9,097 nucleotides of DNA from an uncultured Clostridia bacterium (GTDB lineage: Bacteria; Bacillota; Clostridia; Oscillospirales; Butyricicoccaceae), in the NCBI GenBank assembly GCA_947856675.1, contig CANUCM010000127.1:1-9097 (forward strand), in the 5' to 3' direction. Positions 1 to 6,441 of the stretch are shown piece after piece (positions within the stretch are counted from its first letter, which is position 1; every line of letters starts with the position of its first letter). Made by a program: the position numbers and the translations under genes. The notes under the pieces were generated by a model. That model did not search any database, was not told the DNA's origin, and was given only the letters and a program-made list of their open reading frames with translations.

Positions 1-52
1 CGCCACCTTGCCAAGGTGGAGGTAGCGAGTTCGAGCCTCGTCATCCGCTCCA
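1..52 (+). tRNA. tRNA-Gly (anticodon GCC), 3' part only
   Basis: This is the 3' part of a glycine tRNA gene; the 5' half lies left of the window. The anticodon stem is CCACC (3-7) with GGTGG (15-19), enclosing the seven-base loop TTGCCAA, so the anticodon is GCC at 10-12, which reads GGC and GGU. The T arm follows as GCGAG, TTCGAGC, CTCGT (the standard TTC-GA-C loop, closed by one G-U pair). The 3' acceptor strand is CATCCGC, then discriminator T and an encoded CCA at 50-52. A terminator begins two bases later, so this is the last gene of its transcript. The reading is seen directly; only the missing 5' half prevents a complete cloverleaf check. Confidence 0.93.
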
Positions 53-53
53 T

Positions 54-86
54 AAAAAAACACGCCCTGTTTGGGCGTGTTTTTTT
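54..86. terminator. Bidirectional intrinsic terminator between tRNA-Gly and the serine hydrolase gene
   Basis: The stem is CACGCCC (61-67) with GGGCGTG (73-79) around loop TGTTT. Seven T residues follow on the right (80-86) and seven A residues precede on the left (54-60), so each strand has a stem followed by a U tract. On the plus strand it ends the tRNA transcript; on the minus strand it lies 13 bases past the stop codon of the serine hydrolase gene. The A and T tracts can also pair and lengthen the stem. Confidence 0.9.
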
Positions 87-99
87 GTTTTGCGCTGCG

Positions 100-2043
100 T
101 TACAGCGAAACGACGACGGGAATGTTGACGGGGATATCGCTGGTGAAGAGAATGTACCCGGCCTCGACCCGCTCGGGAATGGGGTTTGGCATTTCGTTGG
201 ACCACACGATTTCCAGATTGTCGTTGAGCAGAAGGATTCTGGAGCCGGCGGGGGCGGAGAAGGAGATGCTTGCCCCGGCAGGGACTTTAAACTGCGCGTT
301 CATTTCTTCACCGGCTACACAGACCTCGCCGGTCTGCAGGGTGGGGACGCTGTCCGCGTCAACATAGCGGAAGCCGGTAAACTGCAGGTATTCCGTGCCG
401 GCTTTGCGCGTGATAAACGGTGCGTACAAATCGCGAGAGCCCATTCCGGGCGCGGTGAGGAACATGTCGGTGTCGTCGTCGCCGCAGCAGGCCGTCGGCA
501 TATAAGTGCGCGGGGAGTCAGGCGTGCAGGGCAGGGTAAAGGTGAGCACGTCGGCGTCGAAAGGCTGCTCGACGAGAATGGCGTGGCCGCTGCCGTCGTA
601 GAGGTCGCGGCTGGGCATGTTGCACACCAGATACTTTTTGCCCAGGCGCGCTTTCCATCCGTCGCTGAGGGGCGGAAGCGCGGGCGCCGTCTGGCAGAAG
701 GGGCAGGTATAGCCGTAAAGCTCGGTGCTGAAGAACAGTATGCCGTCGTGCTCCTCAAAAATGCCCACGCCGTTTTTGTGGAAGAACTGGCTGCCATCGT
801 ACTGCATGGTGGGAACAAGGCGATGAGCGCCCCATTCCCCGTGAGCACCAAGATATTTCATATCCAGGGAGTCGTCGGAGAAGCAGGCTTTGAATACGCC
901 GAAAGAGGAGTAAAAGAACCGGCCGGACAGGCGCTGTATAAGCTCCTGAGGAATGGGCACGGCGGTTTTTTCCGGGGCGGGCGCGGGGGTGGTGTCGGCG
1001 ATGCCAAGCTCTTTCAGGGCGATGCCGCACAGCTCGGCCAGAACGTTGTGGACGGGGGCGGGGAAATCATGGGTGGCGGAAATCGCGGCAGAAAGGCGGT
1101 GGGAGGGGGAAACGAGCAGTTCGCTGCTGAACTGCGCGGTGCTGCCGCCTTTGGCCAGTGTGTTTGGACCGAGGTCGGCAGACGGCGAGGCAAAGGCCAC
1201 GCTGTCCCAGCCGAGGCCGTAATGAACGCTGAAAGCGTCGTGCTTTAAGAAGGAAATACCCTGCGCCTTGTACATTTCTTCGACGGTGCGGGCGCTTAAA
1301 ACGCCGTTGGGCTCAATGAACAGGTACCCGAAGCGCGCGCAGTCTTCCATGTCGGTGCGGATGGCGCCGGCGCCCACAACGCTGACCAGTTCGGGCTTTT
1401 GGCCGCGCATGGACATCATGCGGCGGCTTCCGATGGCCTCAAGGCCGAGTCCGGTCGAGGAGGCGGCAATGGGGTCAAGGATGTACCGGCGGAGAAAATC
1501 ATAGTATTTCATGCCGCTCATGTGCTCGACGAGAGCGGCGGCGAGTTCAAAGCCTTCGTTGCAGTAAACGGAAAAAGCGCCGGGCTCGGCCTTGAGCTTG
1601 CAGTCTTTCCAATACTCAAAACTTTCCTCAAGGCTGTTTTGGAAAATCCATTCAGGGCCAAAGCACTTGCGGTAATTGGAGCCGGGCAGGCCGGAAGAGT
1701 GGCACAGCGTCATGCGGACGGTAATTGCCTTGTACCGTTCATCCCGCGTTTTAAAGCGGGGCAGGTACTTGTATACCGGGGTATCGAGATCGACAAGGCC
1801 CATTTCGCACAGCTTCATGACGGCAGCGGTGCAGTATACTTTGGAAACCGAGCCTACATTGTACAAATCGTGAATGTCAGCGGGGGTCTGGTCGAGGCCG
1901 CGGGTGCCGGCGCAGCAGGAAGCCACGACTTCGCCGCCCAGCAGAATGGCGGCGCTGACGGCAGTGGCCTTGTCTCCCATCAGCGACTCCAGATGACTGC
2001 GAAGTTTTTTGGCGAGCTCAGGATGCGTTCCTCCGATGTTCAT
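100..2043 (-). CDS. Serine hydrolase of the beta-lactamase / penicillin-recognising superfamily with a large uncharacterised C-terminal region
   Basis: A 647-residue protein with the three active-site motifs of class C beta-lactamase-like serine hydrolases (COG1680-type). S65-V-S-K68 carries the nucleophilic Ser and general-base Lys, Y160-C-N162 is the YxN motif, and K298-G-G-S-T302 is the KTG-like strand. The family-typical HSSGLPG lies at 115-121. The catalytic domain spans about 20-346, a Pro/Ala-rich linker about 350-365, and about 280 further residues follow that I do not recognise; they include a C447-P-F-C450 pair. Family members include esterases, D-amino-acid peptidases and carboxypeptidase-like enzymes, so the substrate is unknown. 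No signal peptide or membrane segment is visible, and the 18 cysteines fit a cytoplasmic protein. The start at 2043 has AAAGGAAG at good spacing. An upstream in-frame ATG at 2097 is rejected because it lies inside the -10 box. The gene is probably monocistronic. Confidence 0.9.
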   Translation of the reverse strand: MNIGGTHPELAKKLRSHLESLMGDKATAVSAAILLGGEVVASCCAGTRGLDQTPADIHDLYNVGSVSKVYCTAAVMKLCEMGLVDLDTPVYKYLPRFKTRDERYKAITVRMTLCHSSGLPGSNYRKCFGPEWIFQNSLEESFEYWKDCKLKAEPGAFSVYCNEGFELAAALVEHMSGMKYYDFLRRYILDPIAASSTGLGLEAIGSRRMMSMRGQKPELVSVVGAGAIRTDMEDCARFGYLFIEPNGVLSARTVEEMYKAQGISFLKHDAFSVHYGLGWDSVAFASPSADLGPNTLAKGGSTAQFSSELLVSPSHRLSAAISATHDFPAPVHNVLAELCGIALKELGIADTTPAPAPEKTAVPIPQELIQRLSGRFFYSSFGVFKACFSDDSLDMKYLGAHGEWGAHRLVPTMQYDGSQFFHKNGVGIFEEHDGILFFSTELYGYTCPFCQTAPALPPLSDGWKARLGKKYLVCNMPSRDLYDGSGHAILVEQPFDADVLTFTLPCTPDSPRTYMPTACCGDDDTDMFLTAPGMGSRDLYAPFITRKAGTEYLQFTGFRYVDADSVPTLQTGEVCVAGEEMNAQFKVPAGASISFSAPAGSRILLLNDNLEIVWSNEMPNPIPERVEAGYILFTSDIPVNIPVVVSL

Positions 2044-2096
2044 ACAATCACACTTCCTTTGTAAACAGCAGTGCTGCAAAATAACGATGTAATGCA

Positions 2097-2125
2097 ATCA
2101 TAACAAATCCCAATTTTAAAGTAAA
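2097..2125 (-). promoter_or_regulatory. Sigma-A-type promoter with extended -10, for the serine hydrolase gene
   Basis: On the minus strand the -35 box is TTTACT (2125-2120) and the -10 box is TATGAT (2102-2097), with exactly 17 bases between. A TG one base before the -10 box makes it an extended -10. Transcription would start near 2090, giving a leader of about 47 bases before the start codon at 2043. It lies in the 111-base gap after spoIIP, so this gene need not depend on sporulation control, although I see no strong terminator after spoIIP to prevent readthrough. Confidence 0.75.
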
Positions 2126-2154
2126 GCTTTCTTGTGCAGAATGCCGTGCGAAAA

Positions 2155-3297
2155 TTATCGCGACAACAGCTCGTCGGCGAGCGCGTTGGCAAACAGCCGG
2201 GCGGAGGCCAAAGCCTCGGGCAGGCTGTTGCCGGAAGTGCCGACTTCAAGCAGCATGCTGCCCAGCGTGACATGCTGGTTGAAACGTTCGTTGCGGATGT
2301 TGATGGGGCGCATCAGCCCGGGGTATTCGGTGTTCAGCCGATCCTGGAGCTTCATCTGAAAAGAAAGGTTTTTTTTCCAGTTGTCGTGCACCAGTCCGCC
2401 GCCGTCGGTGCCGCACACCAGCATGAGCTGCGCTGTGGTTTCGCCGTTGACCTCGGCGACGGTTTTGTATTTGGTTCCGTTTTGCGTGATCATGGCATCC
2501 CGGTGCACGTCAATGACCGCTTTGATGGAAGGGTTTTCCTTCATTCGCGCCGAAATATCTTCCAGCGCCCGGTCGTAGGAGCCGGAATAGGCGGGGCTGT
2601 CGTGGAGCGTTTTGGAGTGCAGGGTTTTGATGCCGCGGGATTCGAGGACCGAGCAGATTTCATCGCCGACGCGGACGACGTTGTAACGGGTGTCGGTTGT
2701 GCGGTCGGTGTCGGTGGGAGTGTAGTTGTTGTAGGGATCCGGCGTATAGGATTCGCTGCCGTGGGTATGGACAATCAGCACCTGCACTTCGTCGCCGGAC
2801 AGCCTGACCCCGTCCTCTGCTTTGAGCAGGGAGGGGATATCAATGTCATAATCGGAGCGGTTCTGGATGTAAATGGAGCCGCTTCCGGTATACCCGTCGG
2901 CCTTGCCGTCGATGGTGACGCTCGTGACGTTGGAAGGCGGAAGCTCGGCGGGCAGCTCGGGCGCCGCGCTTTCGGGAAGGGTGATTTGCGCTGCCTGGGT
3001 GTCTTCCGGGGCGGGGGACTCTGCGGCCGGGGAGGAGCCGGCGGACAGGCCGGGCTCGTCCGCCGGCCTGGTGTCGGAGTCCGGGGCTTCGGAGCCGGGC
3101 AGGGCAAGAAACAGCGCCAGGGCGCTGAGGGTTTTGTTTTGGGCGGCCTGCTGCAGCAGCAGTTCCAGGCGCTGTCCGGCGTCGGTGCGGAGCAGCAGGA
3201 CGGTGACAGCAAAAATGGCCAGGGCGAGCCGGGGCAGGATGCGCCAGCGGCTGGCGGCGCCCCGCCGCTGCCTGCGGGGCGGTTTGCGGTAGCTCAT
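2155..3297 (-). CDS. spoIIP: Stage II sporulation protein P, engulfment peptidoglycan hydrolase
   Basis: This 380-residue protein matches SpoIIP, the amidase/endopeptidase that works with SpoIID and SpoIIM to remove septal peptidoglycan so the mother cell can engulf the forespore. Residues 1-20 are basic, a membrane anchor follows at about 21-37, then a low-complexity Pro/Ala/Ser/Glu stalk to about 125. The catalytic domain runs from about 168 to the end. Its motifs are IVHTHGSES (175-183), DVHRDA (263-268), RNERFNQH (335-342) and LLEVGTSGNS (349-358). The His and Glu residues in these are the expected metal ligands and catalytic groups. Length is close to the roughly 400 residues of the Bacillus protein. 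The start at 3297 has GGAGGG nine bases upstream; the longer reading frame to 3465 would run toward the rpsT terminator and is not used. In Bacillus the gene is under mother-cell sigma-E; I found no convincing match in its 170-base leader. Confidence 0.95.
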   Translation of the reverse strand: MSYRKPPRRQRRGAASRWRILPRLALAIFAVTVLLLRTDAGQRLELLLQQAAQNKTLSALALFLALPGSEAPDSDTRPADEPGLSAGSSPAAESPAPEDTQAAQITLPESAAPELPAELPPSNVTSVTIDGKADGYTGSGSIYIQNRSDYDIDIPSLLKAEDGVRLSGDEVQVLIVHTHGSESYTPDPYNNYTPTDTDRTTDTRYNVVRVGDEICSVLESRGIKTLHSKTLHDSPAYSGSYDRALEDISARMKENPSIKAVIDVHRDAMITQNGTKYKTVAEVNGETTAQLMLVCGTDGGGLVHDNWKKNLSFQMKLQDRLNTEYPGLMRPINIRNERFNQHVTLGSMLLEVGTSGNSLPEALASARLFANALADELLSR

Positions 3298-3447
3298 ATG
3301 CGGGTTCCCTCCGTTTTTACAAGACCTGCGGTTGTTTTCGGTGCCGGGCCGGCAGAGTGCCGATATAAAAGAATATTGCGCAGCGGGCCGGGTTATTCCT
3401 GCACATAGGGACGGCATGAATCCGCGGCGGCAGGCCATAAAAACTTC

Positions 3448-3471
3448 GGGCATGCAAAAGGGCATGCAAAA
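3448..3471. repeat. Two tandem copies of a 12-base repeat, GGGCATGCAAAA
   Basis: GGGCATGCAAAA occurs at 3448-3459 and again at 3460-3471 with no gap. Each copy contains the palindrome GCATGC. Read on the minus strand, the A run of the copy nearest rpsT supplies the U tract of the rpsT terminator, so the repeat begins where that terminator ends, about 150 bases before the spoIIP start. It may be a simple duplication; any binding role is speculative. Confidence 0.6.
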
Positions 3472-3496
3472 AGGACAGGAGAAAACTCCTGTCCTT
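3466..3496 (-). terminator. Intrinsic terminator of rpsT
   Basis: On the minus strand an 11-base perfect stem, AAGGACAGGAG with CTCCTGTCCTT (3496-3486 and 3481-3471), closes a four-base TTTT loop and runs into further T residues (3470-3468). It begins 15 bases after the last of two tandem stop codons (TGA then TAA). It should separate rpsT from spoIIP, which lies downstream on the same strand and so needs its own promoter or leaky termination. Confidence 0.88.
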
Positions 3497-3513
3497 GTTT
3501 GTTCGCTTCATTA

Positions 3514-3777
3514 TCAGTGGGCGGCGTTCATTTTTTTGGCCAGCTGGCTCTTTTTGCGAGCCGCTTTGTTTTTATGCCAGACGCCTTTCGCGGCAGCTTT
3601 GTCAACGCCGGCGACCGCTTCTCTGTAAGCAGCCTGCGCGCCTTCAGCGCCGTTCGCAGCCAGAGCGGCGTCGAACTTTTTCATCTGGGTCTTGAGAGCC
3701 GATTTGGCGGCACGGTTTTTCTCGTTGCGCAGACGGCTGACCAGCACGCGCTTTTTGGCAGACTTAATGTTCGGCAA
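3514..3777 (-). CDS. rpsT: 30S ribosomal protein S20, probable UUG start
   Basis: An 87-residue, strongly basic protein that begins MPNIKSAKKRVLVS and shows the Lys/Arg/Ala-rich helical pattern of S20, which binds 16S rRNA early in assembly of the small subunit; the length is typical. The start is decided by the ribosome binding site. AAGGAGG at 3792-3786 is eight bases from the TTG at 3777 but only two from an in-frame GTG at 3783. Starting at TTG also restores the usual MPNIKSA/MANIKSA beginning. UUG is known as the rpsT start in Escherichia coli, where it is tied to autoregulation; similar control here is inference. The gene ends with TGA directly followed by TAA. It has its own promoter upstream and a strong terminator downstream, and is divergent from gpr. 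Confidence 0.96.
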   Translation of the reverse strand: MPNIKSAKKRVLVSRLRNEKNRAAKSALKTQMKKFDAALAANGAEGAQAAYREAVAGVDKAAAKGVWHKNKAARKKSQLAKKMNAAH

Positions 3778-3785
3778 AATCACAA

Positions 3786-3792
3786 CCTCCTT
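3786..3792 (-). promoter_or_regulatory. Ribosome binding site that decides the rpsT start
   Basis: AAGGAGG on the minus strand, a near-perfect match to the 16S rRNA tail. The spacer to TTG (3777) is 8 bases, which is ideal; to GTG (3783) it is 2 bases, too short for initiation. Confidence 0.8.
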
Positions 3793-3816
3793 ACAGACAT
3801 TTTTTCAGCAATGGTT

Positions 3817-3845
3817 ATTGTATCATTATGCGGCACAAAAAGCAA
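3817..3845 (-). promoter_or_regulatory. Sigma-A-type promoter of rpsT
   Basis: On the minus strand the -35 box TTGCTT (3845-3840) and -10 box TACAAT (3822-3817) are 17 bases apart, with TG one base before the -10 box (extended -10). Transcription would start near 3810, giving a leader of about 33 bases to the TTG start. It sits back to back with the gpr upstream region. Confidence 0.75.
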
Positions 3846-3854
3846 GTTATTTTT

Positions 3855-3884
3855 GCATAAATCCTGTCTCAAAACCGAAAATAT
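3855..3884 (+). promoter_or_regulatory. Possible forespore (sigma-F/sigma-G-like) promoter of gpr
   Basis: GCATA at 3855-3859 resembles the -35 element shared by sigma-F and sigma-G promoters. Sixteen bases later CGAAAATAT (3876-3884) partly matches the sigma-F -10; shifted by one base, GAAAATA partly matches the sigma-G -10. Transcription would start near 3891, about 22 bases before the start codon. In Bacillus gpr is transcribed in the forespore by these factors. The match is imperfect and was found by eye. Confidence 0.35.
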
Positions 3885-3899
3885 TTTTATTCTGCAGAC

Positions 3900-3905
3900 A
3901 GGGGG
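3900..3905 (+). promoter_or_regulatory. Ribosome binding site that decides the gpr start
   Basis: AGGGGG lies one base before an ATG at 3907 but seven bases before a GTG at 3913 in the same frame. Spacing favours the GTG; codon preference alone would favour the ATG. Confidence 0.55.
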
Positions 3906-3912
3906 AATGTTT

Positions 3913-4803
3913 GTGTTTACAAAGCGTACCGATCTTGCGCTGGAGGCCAGGGAAATTTTCGAAGAAAGCGGAAAACGCCTGCCGGAAGGGGTTTTTGTAC
4001 GGGAATATTCTCAGGGAATGGCCGAGGTCACCTGCATTGACATCACGTCTGCCGAAGGGGAAAAGGCGCTGGAAAAGCCTTGCGGATCGTATATTACCGT
4101 CGCGCTTCCCGAGCTGTGGATGCGCGATTCCGACAGCGTGTTTTCCACTGCGCAGACCATAGCCGGAGAGCTGCGGCGTCTGCTGCCTGAAACGGGGCCT
4201 GTGCTGGCTGTCGGCCTGGGCAATCGCTTTATTACCCCCGATGCCGTGGGGCCGCTGTGCATGGAGCACATTATCGTCACCCGCCACCTGATAGAGCAGA
4301 TGCCCGATGAGTTTTCCGGCCTGCGGCCCGTGTGTGCTCTTTCTGCCGGGGTGCTGGGCCTGACCGGGATTGAAACGGCTGAAATCGTGCGCGGTGTGGC
4401 CCAGCGGGTACAGCCGTGCGCCGTAATTGCCATAGATGCCCTGGCTTCCCGCAGCGTTTCCCGGCTGTGCCGCACGTTCCAGCTGAGCGACACGGGGATC
4501 ACTCCCGGCGGGGGCGCTTTTAACGCCCGGGCCGCTCTGGACTGCGAAACGCTGGGGATCCCGGTCATCGCCGTCGGCGTACCGACCGTTGTGGACGCGC
4601 TGACGCTGACGGCGGACACGCTGGAACAGGCCGGAGCGGAAATGCCGGAGCATCACCGCCTGCGCGAGCGGGAAAACCTGCTGGTTACTCCGAAGGACAT
4701 TGATGCACTGGTCCATAAAAGCGCAAAAGTCATTGGATACGCTGTAAATCTTGCATTGCAGGGGGATATGAGCGCAGCAGAAATTGAACAATTTCTTGGC
4801 TGA
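3913..4803 (+). CDS. gpr: Germination protease (spore endopeptidase Gpr)
   Basis: A 296-residue protein matching GPR, the peptidase family A25 enzyme. GPR is made as a zymogen in the forespore and, on germination, cuts small acid-soluble spore proteins (SASPs), releasing DNA and amino acids. The family blocks are RTDLALE (5-11), VGLGN (100-104), ITPDAVGP (107-114), VIAIDALASRS (171-181), TPGGG (197-201) and GIPVIAVGVPTVVDA (215-229). Asp110 and Asp175 sit where, from memory, the Bacillus megaterium catalytic aspartates (127 and 193) fall. The protein is about 70 residues shorter than Bacillus GPR, and only seven residues precede the likely autoprocessing point in RTD-LA. I chose the GTG at 3913 on ribosome-binding-site spacing; the ATG at 3907 would add two residues. 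It is divergent from rpsT, probably monocistronic, and ends before the hairpin at 4951. Confidence 0.95.
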   Translation: MFTKRTDLALEAREIFEESGKRLPEGVFVREYSQGMAEVTCIDITSAEGEKALEKPCGSYITVALPELWMRDSDSVFSTAQTIAGELRRLLPETGPVLAVGLGNRFITPDAVGPLCMEHIIVTRHLIEQMPDEFSGLRPVCALSAGVLGLTGIETAEIVRGVAQRVQPCAVIAIDALASRSVSRLCRTFQLSDTGITPGGGAFNARAALDCETLGIPVIAVGVPTVVDALTLTADTLEQAGAEMPEHHRLRERENLLVTPKDIDALVHKSAKVIGYAVNLALQGDMSAAEIEQFLG

Positions 4804-4950
4804 TACAGCAAAGAAACCGCATTTCTCACAAGGGCGCAGCGGATGCGGATGCACTGGGGGACACGGTTTGCGCCTTTGGACGCTTGCAAAGAGGATCAAT
4901 TTATGTTAAGGTAACGTATGGGAGAGTGTACCGGACATTCAGCGCCCCAC

Positions 4951-4974
4951 AGCGGCTTGCGCGCCGCTCTTTTT
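4951..4974 (+). terminator. Intrinsic terminator downstream of gpr, in the leader region of the MATE gene
   Basis: The stem AGCGGC (4951-4956) with GCCGCT (4963-4968) closes a six-base loop and is followed by C and five T residues (4970-4974). The stem is short but all strong pairs except the outer A-T. It lies 147 bases after the gpr stop and 44 bases before the MATE start, so it either ends gpr or acts as an attenuator for the next gene. Confidence 0.65.
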
Positions 4975-5017
4975 ATTCGCCTGAAAGCATACCGCCGGTG
5001 CAGGGGAAGGAGAATAT

Positions 5018-6430
5018 ATGGCAGGACGCTTAACAAGTCTGTTTGGAACCCTGGATATGACGCAGGGCAGCCCGTACGCAAAGCTGATACGGTTTGCAGT
5101 GCCTCTTTTGATAGGGAACTTTGCCCAGCAAATGTACAACACGGTTGACTCCATCGTCGTAGGCAAATATGTTGGAGACGGTGCGCTGGCGGCCGTCGGT
5201 GCAAGCGGGCCGCTGCTCAACCTGCTGCTGGTGCTGTTTATTGGCATTTCGACGGGCGCGAACATTATGGTGGCGCAGTATTTCGGAGCCAGGAACAAAG
5301 AGGCTTTGTCCAAAACCGTGGGAACGGCCATGACGCTGACGCTGCTTTGCTCGCTGCTCATCATGCTGGTGGGACCTGTCATTGTAAAGCCTTTTTTAAG
5401 GCTGGTGGGCATTCCTGCAGACATTTTTGACATGACGGCGTCTTACCTTATCATTATTTTTGTCGGGATTATCGGAATGGCGTTTTACAACATTCTCGCA
5501 GGCGTGCTGCGCGGAATGGGCGACTCTGTAATGCCGCTGGTCTTTTTGCTGGTAGCCTGCGCCATCAACATTGTCCTGGACCTTTTGTTTGTCGTGGTGT
5601 TTCACTGGGGGGTTCCGGGGGTCGCATGGGCTACGGTCATTGCCCAGCTGGTTTCCTCCATTCTGTGCGGCATGCGCGTATCCCGCATGCATGACGTTGT
5701 CGAGCTGCACAGGGACACCTTCAGGCCGCAGAAGGCGTATGTGATGGAGCTGGTACGGCTGGGCATTCCGTCCGGCGCCTCGCAGGCCATTTTCTCCACG
5801 GCGGCCATTTTGGTGCAGAATCTGGCCAATACCTTCGGTACGCTGTTTATTGCGTGCAACACCGTTGTAATGCGCGTGGACGGATTTGCCGTTATGCCGT
5901 GCTTCACGTTCGGCAACGCCATGACCTCGTACGTCGGCCAGAATATCGGCGCGGGGAAAATGGACCGCGTACATAAGGGGACACGGGCGGGCCTGCAGCT
6001 GGCGATGGGGGTGTCCATTGTCCTGGTGCTGTGCATTCTGCTGTTTGGCAAAAACCTGATGCAGCTGTTTACCGATACGACGGAACTGGTCAACATGGGC
6101 GCTTCCATGCTTCGCATACTGGCGCTCGGGTACATCGCCATGTCGGTGACCCAAACACTTTCGGGCGCCATGCGCGGCGCGGGCGATACGGTGACGCCCA
6201 TGTGGATTTCTGTCGTCACCACCATTATTATCCGTATGCCGCTGGCGTATCTTCTGGCATACTTGACCCGTACGCCGGAAAACCCCACCGGGGCATGCGA
6301 AAGCATTTATTACTCCATGCTGATTGCGTGGGTGTCGGGCGCAGTCATCAACTCCGTGGTGTTTCGCCGGGGCGTGTGGAAAAAGCGCGTGCGGATGCCG
6401 GAAGGAATACAGCAGCCGGAGGATTTGTAA
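5018..6430 (+). CDS. MATE family efflux transporter
   Basis: A 470-residue polytopic membrane protein of the multidrug and toxic compound extrusion family, which exports cationic drugs or metabolites in exchange for Na+ or H+. About twelve hydrophobic segments can be traced. The two-fold repeat of the MATE fold is visible. AGVLRGMGDS (161-170) in the first half mirrors SGAMRGAGDT (382-391) in the second. VAQYFGARNK (85-94) mirrors VGQNIGAGK (306-314), and the opening helix with FAVPLLIGN (26-34) mirrors LGIPSGASQ (248-256). Length is typical and both ends look complete. The start ATG has AAGGAG five bases upstream. The subgroup and substrate cannot be told from sequence. The gene stands alone, downstream of a hairpin that could be an attenuator, and converges on the Gld-like operon. 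Confidence 0.95.
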   Translation: MAGRLTSLFGTLDMTQGSPYAKLIRFAVPLLIGNFAQQMYNTVDSIVVGKYVGDGALAAVGASGPLLNLLLVLFIGISTGANIMVAQYFGARNKEALSKTVGTAMTLTLLCSLLIMLVGPVIVKPFLRLVGIPADIFDMTASYLIIIFVGIIGMAFYNILAGVLRGMGDSVMPLVFLLVACAINIVLDLLFVVVFHWGVPGVAWATVIAQLVSSILCGMRVSRMHDVVELHRDTFRPQKAYVMELVRLGIPSGASQAIFSTAAILVQNLANTFGTLFIACNTVVMRVDGFAVMPCFTFGNAMTSYVGQNIGAGKMDRVHKGTRAGLQLAMGVSIVLVLCILLFGKNLMQLFTDTTELVNMGASMLRILALGYIAMSVTQTLSGAMRGAGDTVTPMWISVVTTIIIRMPLAYLLAYLTRTPENPTGACESIYYSMLIAWVSGAVINSVVFRRGVWKKRVRMPEGIQQPEDL

Positions 6431-6441
6431 GAGAAAAAACA

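Noticed and set aside
1..100. tRNA 3' end as the attachment site of an integrated element
   Set aside because: No integrase, no second copy of the tRNA 3' sequence and no mobile genes are visible in the window; the genes beyond it look like core chromosome.
16..1248. Long plus-strand open frame of 410 codons antisense to the serine hydrolase gene
   Set aside because: It begins inside the tRNA, crosses the terminator, has Gly/Ala/Val-rich low-complexity composition and no recognisable domain. The opposite frame carries a full set of active-site motifs.
2044..2097. N-terminal extension of the serine hydrolase to an ATG at 2097
   Set aside because: The ATG is part of the TATGAT -10 box, so it cannot be in the transcript. 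The ATG at 2043 has a proper ribosome binding site.
3298..3465. N-terminal extension of SpoIIP to 3465
   Set aside because: It would start almost in the rpsT terminator and the extra residues do not resemble SpoIIP. A good ribosome binding site precedes 3297.
3298..3470. Sigma-E promoter for spoIIP
   Set aside because: Expected from Bacillus, but no pair of boxes with acceptable match and spacing was found by eye, so no feature is called.
3499..3912. Upstream extension of the gpr frame across rpsT
   Set aside because: It is antisense to rpsT and its promoter; GPR homology begins at the RTDLA block just after 3913.
3847..4899. Minus-strand open frame of 350 codons opposite gpr
   Set aside because: It is His/Gln/Arg-rich without family features and is the shadow of the conserved gpr coding frame.
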